A DNA stretch of 37,583 nucleotides from an uncultured Pelagibacteraceae bacterium (GTDB taxonomy: Bacteria; Pseudomonadota; Alphaproteobacteria; Pelagibacterales; Pelagibacteraceae): contig CACJVG010000007.1 of NCBI GenBank assembly GCA_902596785.1, positions 1 to 37,583 of the forward strand, given 5' to 3'. Position 1 is the stretch's first letter. Every line of letters begins with the position of its first letter. Below, in pieces: positions 7,664-16,487 of the stretch. The notes under the pieces were generated by a model. It saw nothing but the letters and a program-made list of their open reading frames with translations. It was not told where the DNA came from and did no database searches. The position numbers and the translations under genes were made by a program.

Positions 7664-8214
7664 TGTCAAAAGAGAATTATATAAATAAAATAAAAGATTT
7701 ACCTGAGTCTCTAAGGCAATTTATTGGCCTTATATTTATTACTCTAATAGTAATTGTATTTTTTAGTATTTTAAATGGAATTTTTGGACAAGGTGATGAT
7801 TTGGTAAAAAGAATGAAGCTAGAGGAAGAGAGAATTGCTGAAGAAAAAAAACTTAGTGAACTAATATCTAAATTACCTTCTGGTATATTGGTCTCATTTG
7901 ATGGCACAGATCATTATAAACTGACTGATGAGGTATATGAGCAAGTATGTAAGGCTACTAAACTAATTCCACAAAGAGCAATAATGGGTGCTAATTTTTT
8001 AAATTTTAGAGCACATGAGCTTTATACAATTAATGGAAATAAAATTGATGAGACTTTTGTTAAATGGGATGAAGAAAAAAGTAAATGTTTTGCGGGTTTT
8101 ACAGTTAGTGGAAATAATGTAGGCGTTGATGAAAGTATTACTATAAGCGGAGAAGCTTTAAGTTTTTTAAGTACTGGAATTGATACAAGGGTTTATTTTA
8201 TTAAAAATTTTTAA
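7663..8214 (+). CDS. hypothetical membrane-anchored protein with coiled coil
   Basis: I do not recognise this 183-residue protein. It has one transmembrane segment at about residues 20-42 (FIGLIFITLIVIVFFSILNG), then a charged helix likely to form a coiled coil (about 47-70, KRMKLEEERIAEEKKLSEL). A soluble C-terminal domain follows with two cysteines (in EQVCKATK and SKCFAGF) that could form a disulfide if the domain is periplasmic. Topology would put a short positively charged N-terminus in the cytoplasm and the domain outside. Its start overlaps the stop of the MORN gene by one base, so the two are probably co-translated and may act together at the envelope. Confidence 0.75.
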   Translation: MSKENYINKIKDLPESLRQFIGLIFITLIVIVFFSILNGIFGQGDDLVKRMKLEEERIAEEKKLSELISKLPSGILVSFDGTDHYKLTDEVYEQVCKATKLIPQRAIMGANFLNFRAHELYTINGNKIDETFVKWDEEKSKCFAGFTVSGNNVGVDESITISGEALSFLSTGIDTRVYFIKNF

Positions 8215-8279
8215 TGAGGAAAGGCAACAATTATTAACATTTTAATTTTATAGAATTTAATATAACTTTAAAACAAATT

Positions 8280-9311
8280 ATGTCTGAGACTGTAATCAAA
8301 TGCGAGTCGGTTTATAAAATTTTTGGTGAAAACGCCAAAAAAATGCTTGAAGAATCTAACGGCCATGTTGATGCAAAAACCTTTCAGGAAAAAGGATGTA
8401 TAGTTGGTGTTAATAATGCTTCTTTTGAGGTTGCAAAAGGGGAAATGTTAGTAGTAATGGGTTTATCTGGTTCAGGTAAATCAACACTTCTTAGATGTAT
8501 TTCAAGATTAACGGATGCTACTGGTGGAAAAATTTTTATCGAAGGTCAAGACTTATTAGAATTAAATAATAAAGAGCTTATTGAGCTTAGAAGAAATAAA
8601 ATGGGAATGGTTTTTCAAAGCTTTGCTTTGTTACCTCATAAAACAGTTGTCGAAAATATTGCTTTTCCGCTTCAAATAAAAGGCACTAATACTGAAGAGA
8701 GTATTAGTAGAGCAATGGAAATGGTAAAACTAGTTGGACTAGATGGAAGAGAGAATTATTTTCCAAGAGAACTTTCAGGTGGACAACAACAGAGGGTAGG
8801 AATCGCAAGGTCATTAGCAGTAGAGCCTGATATATGGTTTTTAGATGAACCTTTTTCTGCATTAGATCCATTGATTAGAAAAGAAATGCAAGATGAGTTT
8901 TTAAGACTTCAGGAAAAATTACAGAAAACCATCATGTTCATCACTCATGATTTTGATGAGGCATTAAAGTTAGCTGATCGAATAGCAATCATGAAAGATG
9001 GTATAATTGAACAATTAGATACGCCAGCCAATATCGTACTAAATCCAGCAACTGAATATGTAAGAAAGTTTACTGAAGAAGTACCGAGAGAGAAGGTTTT
9101 GATTATTGAGGATGTAATGGATGCTCCAAGTAAAGATAATTTAGGAGATTTAAAAGTATCAAAAGATGAAATTATAGAAAATGTTGCAGAAAAAATACTT
9201 ACTCAAGAAAAATTAGTAGGAGTAGTTGACTCAAATAATAATATTGTAGGATCAATTAAACCTTCAAAAATAATAGATACAGTTTTTGGAGGAAGAAAAA
9301 ACGGTAGTTAA
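8280..9311 (+). CDS. tmoW: TMAO ABC transporter, ATP-binding protein
   Basis: This 343-residue ProV/OpuAA-type ATPase has Walker A GLSGSGKST at residues 61-69, a Q-loop around VFQSFALLP, the ABC signature LSGGQQQR at 165-172, Walker B IWFLDE at 185-190 and the switch histidine at 223 (ITHDFDEA). A long N-terminal extension before Walker A and a C-terminal region of about 90 residues with a degenerate CBS-like stretch (LVGVVDSNNNIVGSI) are usual for osmolyte transporters of this class. It starts 65 bases after the previous gene without an obvious Shine-Dalgarno, and its stop lies 3 bases before tmoV. It powers import of the ligand bound by TmoX. Confidence 0.87.
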   Translation: MSETVIKCESVYKIFGENAKKMLEESNGHVDAKTFQEKGCIVGVNNASFEVAKGEMLVVMGLSGSGKSTLLRCISRLTDATGGKIFIEGQDLLELNNKELIELRRNKMGMVFQSFALLPHKTVVENIAFPLQIKGTNTEESISRAMEMVKLVGLDGRENYFPRELSGGQQQRVGIARSLAVEPDIWFLDEPFSALDPLIRKEMQDEFLRLQEKLQKTIMFITHDFDEALKLADRIAIMKDGIIEQLDTPANIVLNPATEYVRKFTEEVPREKVLIIEDVMDAPSKDNLGDLKVSKDEIIENVAEKILTQEKLVGVVDSNNNIVGSIKPSKIIDTVFGGRKNGS

Positions 9312-9314
9312 AAT

Positions 9315-11468
9315 ATGGAGTATTTAAAAAAATATCCAAAATTATTTCAATGGTTATTTTTATTAATTGTATTTTTTGCTTTATGTTTTGCAATTGATGT
9401 TCCTGAAACTTATAAATTTATAAGAGGCCAGGCTGAATTTGTTAAAGATCCAAACCAAAGTGTTTACTTTTTTCTAGGTAAAGAGGTTAGGTATTATGCC
9501 TTTGATGTATTTTGGAGATTGCCTCCACTTCTAGGATGGCTGCCTATTTGGATAAACGACTCTTTATTTTTCTTAATGAATGAATGGATGCCAATGGAGT
9601 TTTGGAACGAAGATACTCAAGAATTTAAAACTCGACCATTATTATTAGAGATAAGTAGAAATTTAACTTCATTTATGACTTTTTTAATTGAATTAATTAG
9701 GGAGATTTTACTCGGAGGTTTAGAAACTATAGTTGCATTTACAAGTTGGGATTTTATTGATGCTTATCCATGGTTAGAGTTGCCAGGTTTACCTTGGACC
9801 ATTGTTGCAGCTGGAGCAGCTATACTTTCTTATAAATTAAGTGGAAAAGGATTGGCTTTGTTTGCAGGTTTAACAATGATCTATATTTCTATATTTGGTC
9901 AATGGAAACCATCAATGCAAACGCTTTCTTTTATACTTGTTGCAGCTCCACTTTCATTTATTTTTGGTTTAGGCCTAGGTATTGCAGCTTACAAAAGTAA
10001 ACGTGTTGAAAAAGCATTGTACCCAATTCTTCTAGTAATGCAGACTATGCCACAATACGCTGTATTAGTTCCTGCACTTGTTTTATTTGGAGTAGGTGAT
10101 CACGCTGCTGTAATTATTACTATGGTTGTTGCAGTTCCACCAATGATATTATTAACAATATTAGGTTTAAGAGCTATACCACCAGAAGTTATTGAAGCTG
10201 GAAGAATGAGTGGTTGTACCAATTGGCAATTAATGTTCAAGGTACTAATTCCAACAGCAAGAAGAGATATTTTAATTGGAGTTAACCAAGTTATTATGGT
10301 TTGTTTTTCAATGGCAGTTATATCTGCGTTCATTGGCGCGAAAGGATTAGGATTTAATTTGTTGTTAGCACTTAATCAACTCAATATAGGGCTGGCACTT
10401 GAGGCTGGTTTATGTATTAGTTTAATTGCAATTTTACTTGATAAAATGTCTTTGGCATGGGCAAATAAACAAACAGATTATTTTGGTAATCTGACATTTT
10501 TCCAAAGAAATAAAAACGTAATATTTTTTGCAGCTTCATTCGTAATTGGAATAATTCTTGCATACGTTGGGACTTTTATTTTCAAAGGTAGTTTTAATTA
10601 CTTGTTTGAAATCCCTCATAATAAAGGAATATCAACAGCAGATTTTTGGAATAAAGGAGTTGATTGGATTTTTGATACTTTCTTCGTGTATATTAAAGCA
10701 TTCAATACATGGTTAATTCAAGATGTGCTTCAGCCGATGAGAGCTTTATATTTAAGAATGCCTGCAGTAGCTACATTGGTACTAGCAGTTGGTGCAGGAT
10801 ATTTAATTGGAGGAGTTCGATCAGCATTAGTTGTTGCTGCTTTGACTTTATTTATAGCATTAAGTCCATGGTGGGATAGAGCACTAGTAACGTTATACAT
10901 GGCAACTTTTGGTGTAGTTATTTCTTGTTTAATAGGATTTACAGTTGGAACATTATGTTTTCAAAACAAAAAATCCGCAGCATTTATGCTTGGTGTTTGC
11001 GATATATTTCAAACATTCCCATCATTTGTATATTTAATTCCTGTAATGATGCTTTTTGGAATAACAGATACATCTGTTTTAATTGCTGTAATTGTCTATG
11101 CAACAATTCCTGCAACTAGATATACAATAGAAGGACTTAGAAGTGTTCCTGTTGGCTTACATGAAGCTGCAACAATGTCTGGTGTAAATAAATTTCAAAG
11201 ATTAACAAAAATTGAGTTTCCATTAGCATTTCCACATATGATGCTTGGTTTAAATCAAACAATAGTTTTTGCTTTATTTATGGTGATAATTGGAGCTTTC
11301 ATTGGAACAGAAGATCTTGGTCAATACATTTTAAAAGCACTTTCAGATAAAAATGGAGCAGGAATTGGTTTAACTCTCGGTATCTGTGTTGCGTTTATAG
11401 GATTGATTTTTGATAATTTGATTAGAACTTGGGTTGGAAAAAGAAAAAAACATCTTGGCATAGCTTAG
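9315..11468 (+). CDS. tmoV: TMAO ABC transporter, fused double permease
   Basis: This 717-residue membrane protein has two complete MetI-type permease domains in tandem. Each has its own EAA-type coupling loop contacting the ATPase: EAGRMSGCTNWQLMFKVLIP beginning at about residue 294, and EAATMSGVNKFQRL beginning at about 617. Multiple hydrophobic segments surround both. A single-domain OpuAB permease has about 280-300 residues, so this is a duplication-fusion that supplies both halves of the channel in one chain, as described for TmoV. It directly follows tmoW (3 bases) and is followed by glpK (4 bases), making one transcription unit likely. Confidence 0.87.
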   Translation: MEYLKKYPKLFQWLFLLIVFFALCFAIDVPETYKFIRGQAEFVKDPNQSVYFFLGKEVRYYAFDVFWRLPPLLGWLPIWINDSLFFLMNEWMPMEFWNEDTQEFKTRPLLLEISRNLTSFMTFLIELIREILLGGLETIVAFTSWDFIDAYPWLELPGLPWTIVAAGAAILSYKLSGKGLALFAGLTMIYISIFGQWKPSMQTLSFILVAAPLSFIFGLGLGIAAYKSKRVEKALYPILLVMQTMPQYAVLVPALVLFGVGDHAAVIITMVVAVPPMILLTILGLRAIPPEVIEAGRMSGCTNWQLMFKVLIPTARRDILIGVNQVIMVCFSMAVISAFIGAKGLGFNLLLALNQLNIGLALEAGLCISLIAILLDKMSLAWANKQTDYFGNLTFFQRNKNVIFFAASFVIGIILAYVGTFIFKGSFNYLFEIPHNKGISTADFWNKGVDWIFDTFFVYIKAFNTWLIQDVLQPMRALYLRMPAVATLVLAVGAGYLIGGVRSALVVAALTLFIALSPWWDRALVTLYMATFGVVISCLIGFTVGTLCFQNKKSAAFMLGVCDIFQTFPSFVYLIPVMMLFGITDTSVLIAVIVYATIPATRYTIEGLRSVPVGLHEAATMSGVNKFQRLTKIEFPLAFPHMMLGLNQTIVFALFMVIIGAFIGTEDLGQYILKALSDKNGAGIGLTLGICVAFIGLIFDNLIRTWVGKRKKHLGIA

Positions 11469-11472
11469 TATT

Positions 11473-12951
11473 TTGAAAAAATTTATTGTCTCCATTGATC
11501 AAGGAACAACCTCGTCAAGAGTTGTTTTGTTTGACACTAAAGGGAACATTAAATTTATTTCTCAATATGAATTTAAACAATACTTTCCTAGAAATGGATG
11601 GGTAGAACATAATCCAAATGAAATTTGGTCGACAACACTTAAAGCATTAAAGCAAGTAATTAAAAAAGCTAAAAGTTTAAAAGGTAATATACTTACTATT
11701 GGAATTACAAATCAAAGGGAAACTACAATTTTGTGGAATAAAAAAACTGGAAAACCTATTTATAATGCGATCGTATGGCAAGATAGAAGAACCCAGGAAT
11801 ATTGTAAATCTCTAAAGAATAAAAATTATGAAAATACTTTTAGAAAAAAAACAGGGTTATTTATAGATCCTTATTTTTCTGCAACTAAAATAAAATGGAT
11901 TTTAGATAATGTTAAAGTTTCAAAAAAATTACTAAAAACTAATAATTTATTGTTTGGTACGGTGGATACCTTCTTGATCTGGAAATTAACCAAAGGTAAA
12001 CAGCATTTAACCGAAGCTACCAACGCAAGTAGAACCATGTTGTTTAATATCAATAACAATAAATGGGATAATGAAATTTTACAGAAATTAAAAATTCCAA
12101 GGAGTATCTTGCCTGAAGTAAAAAATTCTGCAGATAATTTTGGAAAAACAGATAAAAGAGTTACAGGAAAAGAAATACCCATTTCAGCTGTTTTAGGAGA
12201 TCAACAAGCAGCAGCTGTAGGACAAGTTTGTTTTGAAAAAGGATCTATAAAAAGTACTTATGGTACAGGTGCATTTATAATAATGAACACTGGATCAAAA
12301 AAAATAAATTCAAAAAATAAATTATTAACTACAATTTGTTACCGATTGAATAATAAGACTACGTATGCTCTTGAAGGATCTATTTTCATAGCAGGAGCAG
12401 GCGTACAATGGTTAAGGGATAAAATAAAATTAATAAACAATGCTTATGAAACTGAAAAAATAGCTAAATCAACAAAAAGCAATAATGAAGTTTATGTTGT
12501 CCCAGCTTTTAGTGGAATAGGCGCACCTTATTGGAGACCTGACGCCAGAGGTTTAATAACAGGACTTACAAGAGATAGTGATTGGAAAACTTTAGTGAGA
12601 GCAACCGTCGAGTCTGTTGCTTATCAAAGTTATGACTTATTTTATTCAATGAATAAAGATGGTTTAAAGCCTAGAATAGTTAAAATTGATGGTGGTATGG
12701 TAGCTAATAATTGGTTCTCACAATTTTTGGCAGATGTAATTGATTTAAAAGTAATTCGACCTAAAGTGTTAGAAACTACCGCGCTAGGAGCTGCGCTGTT
12801 TGCAGGATATCAAGTAGGAGAATTTAAATCATTAAATCAAATTAAAAATACATGGAAAAAAGATAAAGCTTTTAAGCCAAAAATTAATAAAAAGCTGAGA
12901 AATCATATATTGCATGGTTGGAAGCAAGCAATTAAAAAAACCTTAGCATAA
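11473..12951 (+). CDS. glpK: glycerol kinase
   Basis: This 492-residue FGGY-family kinase is close to the usual 500 residues. It shows the glycerol kinase hallmarks: SIDQGTTSSRVVLFD at the N-terminus, GITNQRETT, NAIVWQDRRT, TEATNASRTMLF, VLGDQQAAAVGQ, STYGTGAF, GIGAPYWRPDARG and KIDGGMVANNWF. It phosphorylates glycerol with ATP to sn-glycerol 3-phosphate in the cytoplasm. The start is a TTG at 11473, 4 bases after the tmoV stop. It is followed 8 bases later by gpsA, so the pair could turn glycerol into dihydroxyacetone phosphate or into phospholipid backbone. No glycerol facilitator is seen in the window. Its position in the TMAO transporter operon is unexpected. Confidence 0.92.
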   Translation: MKKFIVSIDQGTTSSRVVLFDTKGNIKFISQYEFKQYFPRNGWVEHNPNEIWSTTLKALKQVIKKAKSLKGNILTIGITNQRETTILWNKKTGKPIYNAIVWQDRRTQEYCKSLKNKNYENTFRKKTGLFIDPYFSATKIKWILDNVKVSKKLLKTNNLLFGTVDTFLIWKLTKGKQHLTEATNASRTMLFNINNNKWDNEILQKLKIPRSILPEVKNSADNFGKTDKRVTGKEIPISAVLGDQQAAAVGQVCFEKGSIKSTYGTGAFIIMNTGSKKINSKNKLLTTICYRLNNKTTYALEGSIFIAGAGVQWLRDKIKLINNAYETEKIAKSTKSNNEVYVVPAFSGIGAPYWRPDARGLITGLTRDSDWKTLVRATVESVAYQSYDLFYSMNKDGLKPRIVKIDGGMVANNWFSQFLADVIDLKVIRPKVLETTALGAALFAGYQVGEFKSLNQIKNTWKKDKAFKPKINKKLRNHILHGWKQAIKKTLA

Positions 12952-12959
12952 AGATAAAA

Positions 12960-13916
12960 ATGAAAAAAATATTAATTGTTGGCGCTGGAGCTATGGGAGC
13001 TGCTTTCTCAATACCATTGTTAGATAATGGTCACTCAGTTGTGTTAACGGAGCCATACAACTTTAAATTATTAAAAAAATTAAACTCAAAAAAAAAATAT
13101 CACCCATCATTAAATATAAATTTACCAAAAAAATTAAAAATAAATAAATTTTCAAGTGACATTTTAAATCGCAATTGGGACTTAATTGTAATAGCTGTGA
13201 GCTCTATTGGAATAGACTTGATTGGAAAAAATCTATCAAAAATTAAAAATAAATCACCTATTTTGGTATTAACAAAAGGTCTTAAATTAGATGGTAGAAA
13301 TTTAATTTCAATGTCTAGCTTATTAAGAAAATATAATAAAAATTTAAATATCTCAGTTTTGAAAGGCCCATGTTTAGCAAAAGAATTAGTTAAAAAAGTT
13401 AAAAGCTTCACTGTTGTTGCAAATAAAAATATAAATACTGCAAAAAAAATAGGAAAATTAATTTCAACAAATTATTATCAAACTGAATTTAGTAAAGATG
13501 TTAATGGGGTTGAGTTTTTATCTGCAATAAAAAATATTTATTCTATGATAATTGGAGCCGGGCAATGGCACAATACATCATCGGCTTTATTCAGAAAATC
13601 AATTGATGAAATGAAATATCTTGCAAATTATTTTAAAGGAAAAAAGGAAACTGTTTATGGTCTGGCAGGTTTAGGAGATTTATACGTAAGTGCAATGGGA
13701 GGAAGAAATAGTAAAATGGGAGAATATCTAGGTAAAGGCTATACTTTTACCCAAGCAAAAAAAAAGTTTATGAAAAACGATACAGTAGAAGGTGCTGATT
13801 TAGCAATAGAAATTGCTCCTTTTGTATTTAAAAAAATTAATAAAAGAAAAGTCCCTTTAATGATCTCTTTATTAGAGGCAATTGTTAAAAATAAAAAATT
13901 AAAAATTAAATATTAA
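12960..13916 (+). CDS. gpsA: NAD(P)-dependent glycerol-3-phosphate dehydrogenase
   Basis: This 318-residue protein has a Rossmann motif GAGAMG at residues 8-13, LTKG with Lys105, GPCLAKE near 136-142 (GpsA GPSFA.E loop), catalytic Lys191 in SAIKNIY, and GLGDLYVSA followed by a GGRNSKMG substrate loop. It interconverts glycerol 3-phosphate and dihydroxyacetone phosphate. GpsA is normally biosynthetic, but directly after glpK it may work in the oxidative direction. It is slightly divergent from typical GpsA (GPCLAKE, SAIKN) and may be a catabolic paralogue. Its 3' end faces tmm with a 4-base gap. Confidence 0.85.
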   Translation: MKKILIVGAGAMGAAFSIPLLDNGHSVVLTEPYNFKLLKKLNSKKKYHPSLNINLPKKLKINKFSSDILNRNWDLIVIAVSSIGIDLIGKNLSKIKNKSPILVLTKGLKLDGRNLISMSSLLRKYNKNLNISVLKGPCLAKELVKKVKSFTVVANKNINTAKKIGKLISTNYYQTEFSKDVNGVEFLSAIKNIYSMIIGAGQWHNTSSALFRKSIDEMKYLANYFKGKKETVYGLAGLGDLYVSAMGGRNSKMGEYLGKGYTFTQAKKKFMKNDTVEGADLAIEIAPFVFKKINKRKVPLMISLLEAIVKNKKLKIKY

Positions 13917-13920
13917 TTTT

Positions 13921-15252
13921 TTATTTATTTAAAAAAGTTTCCATAGAGTCGTCCATTGCTTTTTCCCAAGGTGTATGATGAATTGGCGCAACTGATCCAG
14001 TCACTGGAGATGAAAACGATTTATTTCTATAAGTTAGAATATCCTCTACTTTATGGTGTTCCCATTCTTTGAAATGTTTTCTAATTAATTCAAAATCAAT
14101 TTTAGGATAATCAGACATATCATGAAGTTCTTTGGTATATTCTGTTTGAAAATCTATCATTTGATCAGGATTTTCTAATTTTTCCTCCATTGAAACCCAC
14201 TTATTAATGTCTTTATCTATCTCGTCGTCACTAGGCATTTTGATTTTCCCCATGATCACATCTCTCGCATACCATCCTTGACAATCAAACATATTAAATG
14301 TGTGAAACTGATCCTGCATACCTAAATATAAAAGTTTATGATTATCTTGCCACACAACTCCTTTGTAAAGTTTTGGTGGATACAATCTGTTATGTGTTTT
14401 TAATTTTAAACTTTCATCTAAAAATGGGAAATGATGAAGATATCCAGTGCATAAGATAACTACATCGGCATTTTGTTCTGTTCCGTCTTTAAATATAGCT
14501 TTTTTTCCATCTAACCTATCTAAGTAATGAACTTCTTTCATGCCTTTTGGCCATTTAAAGCCCATTGGGTTATGCCTGTAACCGATTGTTACACTTTTAG
14601 CGCCATATTTATTACATTGCAGGGCTACATCTTCAGCTGAATAACTGCTCCCCAAAACAATTACATCTTTTCCTCTAAACTCTTCTGCATCTCTAAAATC
14701 ATGTGAGTGCATTATCCTTCCTGGGAAAGAATTCATTCCTTCGTACTCAGGAATAAAAGGCACAGAAAAATGACCTGTAGAGACTACCACATAATCGAAT
14801 GTATCATTTAAAACTTTATTATTTACTTTGTCCTGGTAGCTAATTTCAAACTTATCATTTTTATAAACAGTGTTTGTGACTCTTGTATTAAATTTAATCT
14901 TACTTTTTATATTTCCCTTGCTCACTCTTCCTAAAATATAATCTTGCAGTACTTCTCTTGGAGGGAAAGAGGGAATTGGTTTTCCAAAATGTTCATCAAA
15001 AGAATAATCAGCAAATTCTAAACACTCTTTAGGTCCATTTGACCATAAGTATCTGTACATACTGTTAGGTACAGGATCTCCATATTGATCTGAACCAGTT
15101 CTCCAGTTGTAGTTCCATAGACCACCCCAACTTTCTTGTTTTTCAAAGCAAACTATTTCAGGAATTTTTTCTCCCTTTTTTTCTAAATGTTCAAATGCTC
15201 TTAAAATTGAAAGTCCACACGGACCAGCGCCAATGATTGCTACTTTTGACAT
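13921..15252 (-). CDS. tmm: trimethylamine monooxygenase (bacterial flavin-containing monooxygenase)
   Basis: This 443-residue FMO has the FAD motif GAGPCG (residues 8-13), the FMO-identifying motif FPGRIMHSHDF (176-186), the NADPH motif GSSYSAED (201-208), Asn72 in WSNGP at the position of the catalytic asparagine of FMOs, and a late CTGY motif. It oxidises trimethylamine to TMAO with NADPH and oxygen; the family also accepts dimethyl sulfide. The frame extends upstream to 15300, but the ATG at 15252 starts exactly at the Rossmann strand (MSKVAIIGAG) and has AGGAAA upstream. It is divergent from the iron alcohol dehydrogenase and convergent with gpsA. Its product TMAO is the substrate of Tdm encoded 8 kb away. 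Confidence 0.93.
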   Translation of the reverse strand: MSKVAIIGAGPCGLSILRAFEHLEKKGEKIPEIVCFEKQESWGGLWNYNWRTGSDQYGDPVPNSMYRYLWSNGPKECLEFADYSFDEHFGKPIPSFPPREVLQDYILGRVSKGNIKSKIKFNTRVTNTVYKNDKFEISYQDKVNNKVLNDTFDYVVVSTGHFSVPFIPEYEGMNSFPGRIMHSHDFRDAEEFRGKDVIVLGSSYSAEDVALQCNKYGAKSVTIGYRHNPMGFKWPKGMKEVHYLDRLDGKKAIFKDGTEQNADVVILCTGYLHHFPFLDESLKLKTHNRLYPPKLYKGVVWQDNHKLLYLGMQDQFHTFNMFDCQGWYARDVIMGKIKMPSDDEIDKDINKWVSMEEKLENPDQMIDFQTEYTKELHDMSDYPKIDFELIRKHFKEWEHHKVEDILTYRNKSFSSPVTGSVAPIHHTPWEKAMDDSMETFLNK

Positions 15253-15329
15253 AGAATTTTTCCTATCATTAATAAATTTATAAATATATCTTACTAACAA
15301 TTTTAAAAAAAATAAAATTATATTTTGTT

Positions 15330-16487
15330 ATGGGTATTAATTGGAATTATCCAACCACTATGTGGATAGGAGAAAATAGAATTGAAGATTTATCTTTAGC
15401 CTGCAAAGAGTTAAATATTTCAAATCCATTATTTGTAACAGACAAGGATTTAATTAACTTAGATTTAACAAAAAATATAATATTAAGATTAAAAAAAAGT
15501 TTTGAAAATTTAGCAATTTTTTCTAATTTTACGGGAAATCCAATTGGAGAAAATGTAGGAGAAGGTGTTAAAGTTTATAATACCTCGGACTGTGATGGTG
15601 TAATAGCTTTAGGAGGCGGAAGTGGTTTAGATGTTGGAAAAGCCATAGCATTTATGTGTAATCAATCTAGACCATTATGGGATTTCGAAGATATTGGCGA
15701 TTACTGGACAAGAGCTGATAGTTCTAAAATTTCAAAAATTATTGCAGTTCCAACCACTGCTGGAACAGGATCTGAAACAGGTAGAGCATCTGCAATTATA
15801 AATAATGAAACAGGTGCAAAAAAAATTATTTTTCACCCAAAAATGTTACCTTCGATTGTTATTTTAGATCCTTTACTTACATTAGATCTATCTCCAAGAT
15901 TAACAGCAGCAACAGGAATGGATGCACTTGCACATAATTTAGAGGCGTTTTGTGCACCAGGATATCATCCAATGGCTGATGGTATGGCAATAGAAGGAAT
16001 GAAATTAATTAAAAATTCATTAATTAAAGCATTTATAAATGGAAAAGATGTTAATGCTAGAATGGATTTACTTTCAGCTGCTTCAATGGGTTCGACTGCA
16101 TTTCAGAAGGGACTGGGAGCAATTCATTCATTGAGCCACCCAGTAAACGGTAAATTCAATGTTCATCACGGCTTATCAAACGCAATATTTATGCCTTATG
16201 TTTTAACATTTAACAAACCTTCAATCGAAAATAAAATAATATCGATTTGTGATTATCTTAATTTAAATAAAAATTTTGATAGTTTTTTAAATTGGATTTT
16301 GGAATTAAGAAAAAATTTAAATATTCCACACAAATTATCAGATGTGATGGATTGTAATAATATTGATTTAGATGAACTTTCTTTAATGGCATTTGAAGAT
16401 CCATCTACAGGAGGAAATCCTAAGAAATTAAGTCAAAATGATTTAAAAGAAATGTATATAAAAAGCATTTCTGGAGAATTATTTTAA
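15330..16487 (+). CDS. iron-containing (group III) alcohol dehydrogenase
   Basis: This 385-residue protein has the NAD-binding GGGSGLDVGK (residues 95-104) and PTTAGTGSE (141-149). The metal ligands are Asp198, His202, His266 and His280, in GMDALAHNLEAF and AIHSLSHPVNG..NVHHG, with the spacing of FucO-type enzymes. It oxidises a primary alcohol or reduces an aldehyde with NAD(H) in the cytoplasm. I recall an iron alcohol dehydrogenase of this chromosomal context being proposed for methanol oxidation in Pelagibacter; formaldehyde reduction or an amino-alcohol substrate is also possible. It overlaps the following amidotransferase-like gene by one base (TAATG), so the two are translationally coupled. 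The substrate cannot be read from sequence. Confidence 0.88.
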   Translation: MGINWNYPTTMWIGENRIEDLSLACKELNISNPLFVTDKDLINLDLTKNIILRLKKSFENLAIFSNFTGNPIGENVGEGVKVYNTSDCDGVIALGGGSGLDVGKAIAFMCNQSRPLWDFEDIGDYWTRADSSKISKIIAVPTTAGTGSETGRASAIINNETGAKKIIFHPKMLPSIVILDPLLTLDLSPRLTAATGMDALAHNLEAFCAPGYHPMADGMAIEGMKLIKNSLIKAFINGKDVNARMDLLSAASMGSTAFQKGLGAIHSLSHPVNGKFNVHHGLSNAIFMPYVLTFNKPSIENKIISICDYLNLNKNFDSFLNWILELRKNLNIPHKLSDVMDCNNIDLDELSLMAFEDPSTGGNPKKLSQNDLKEMYIKSISGELF

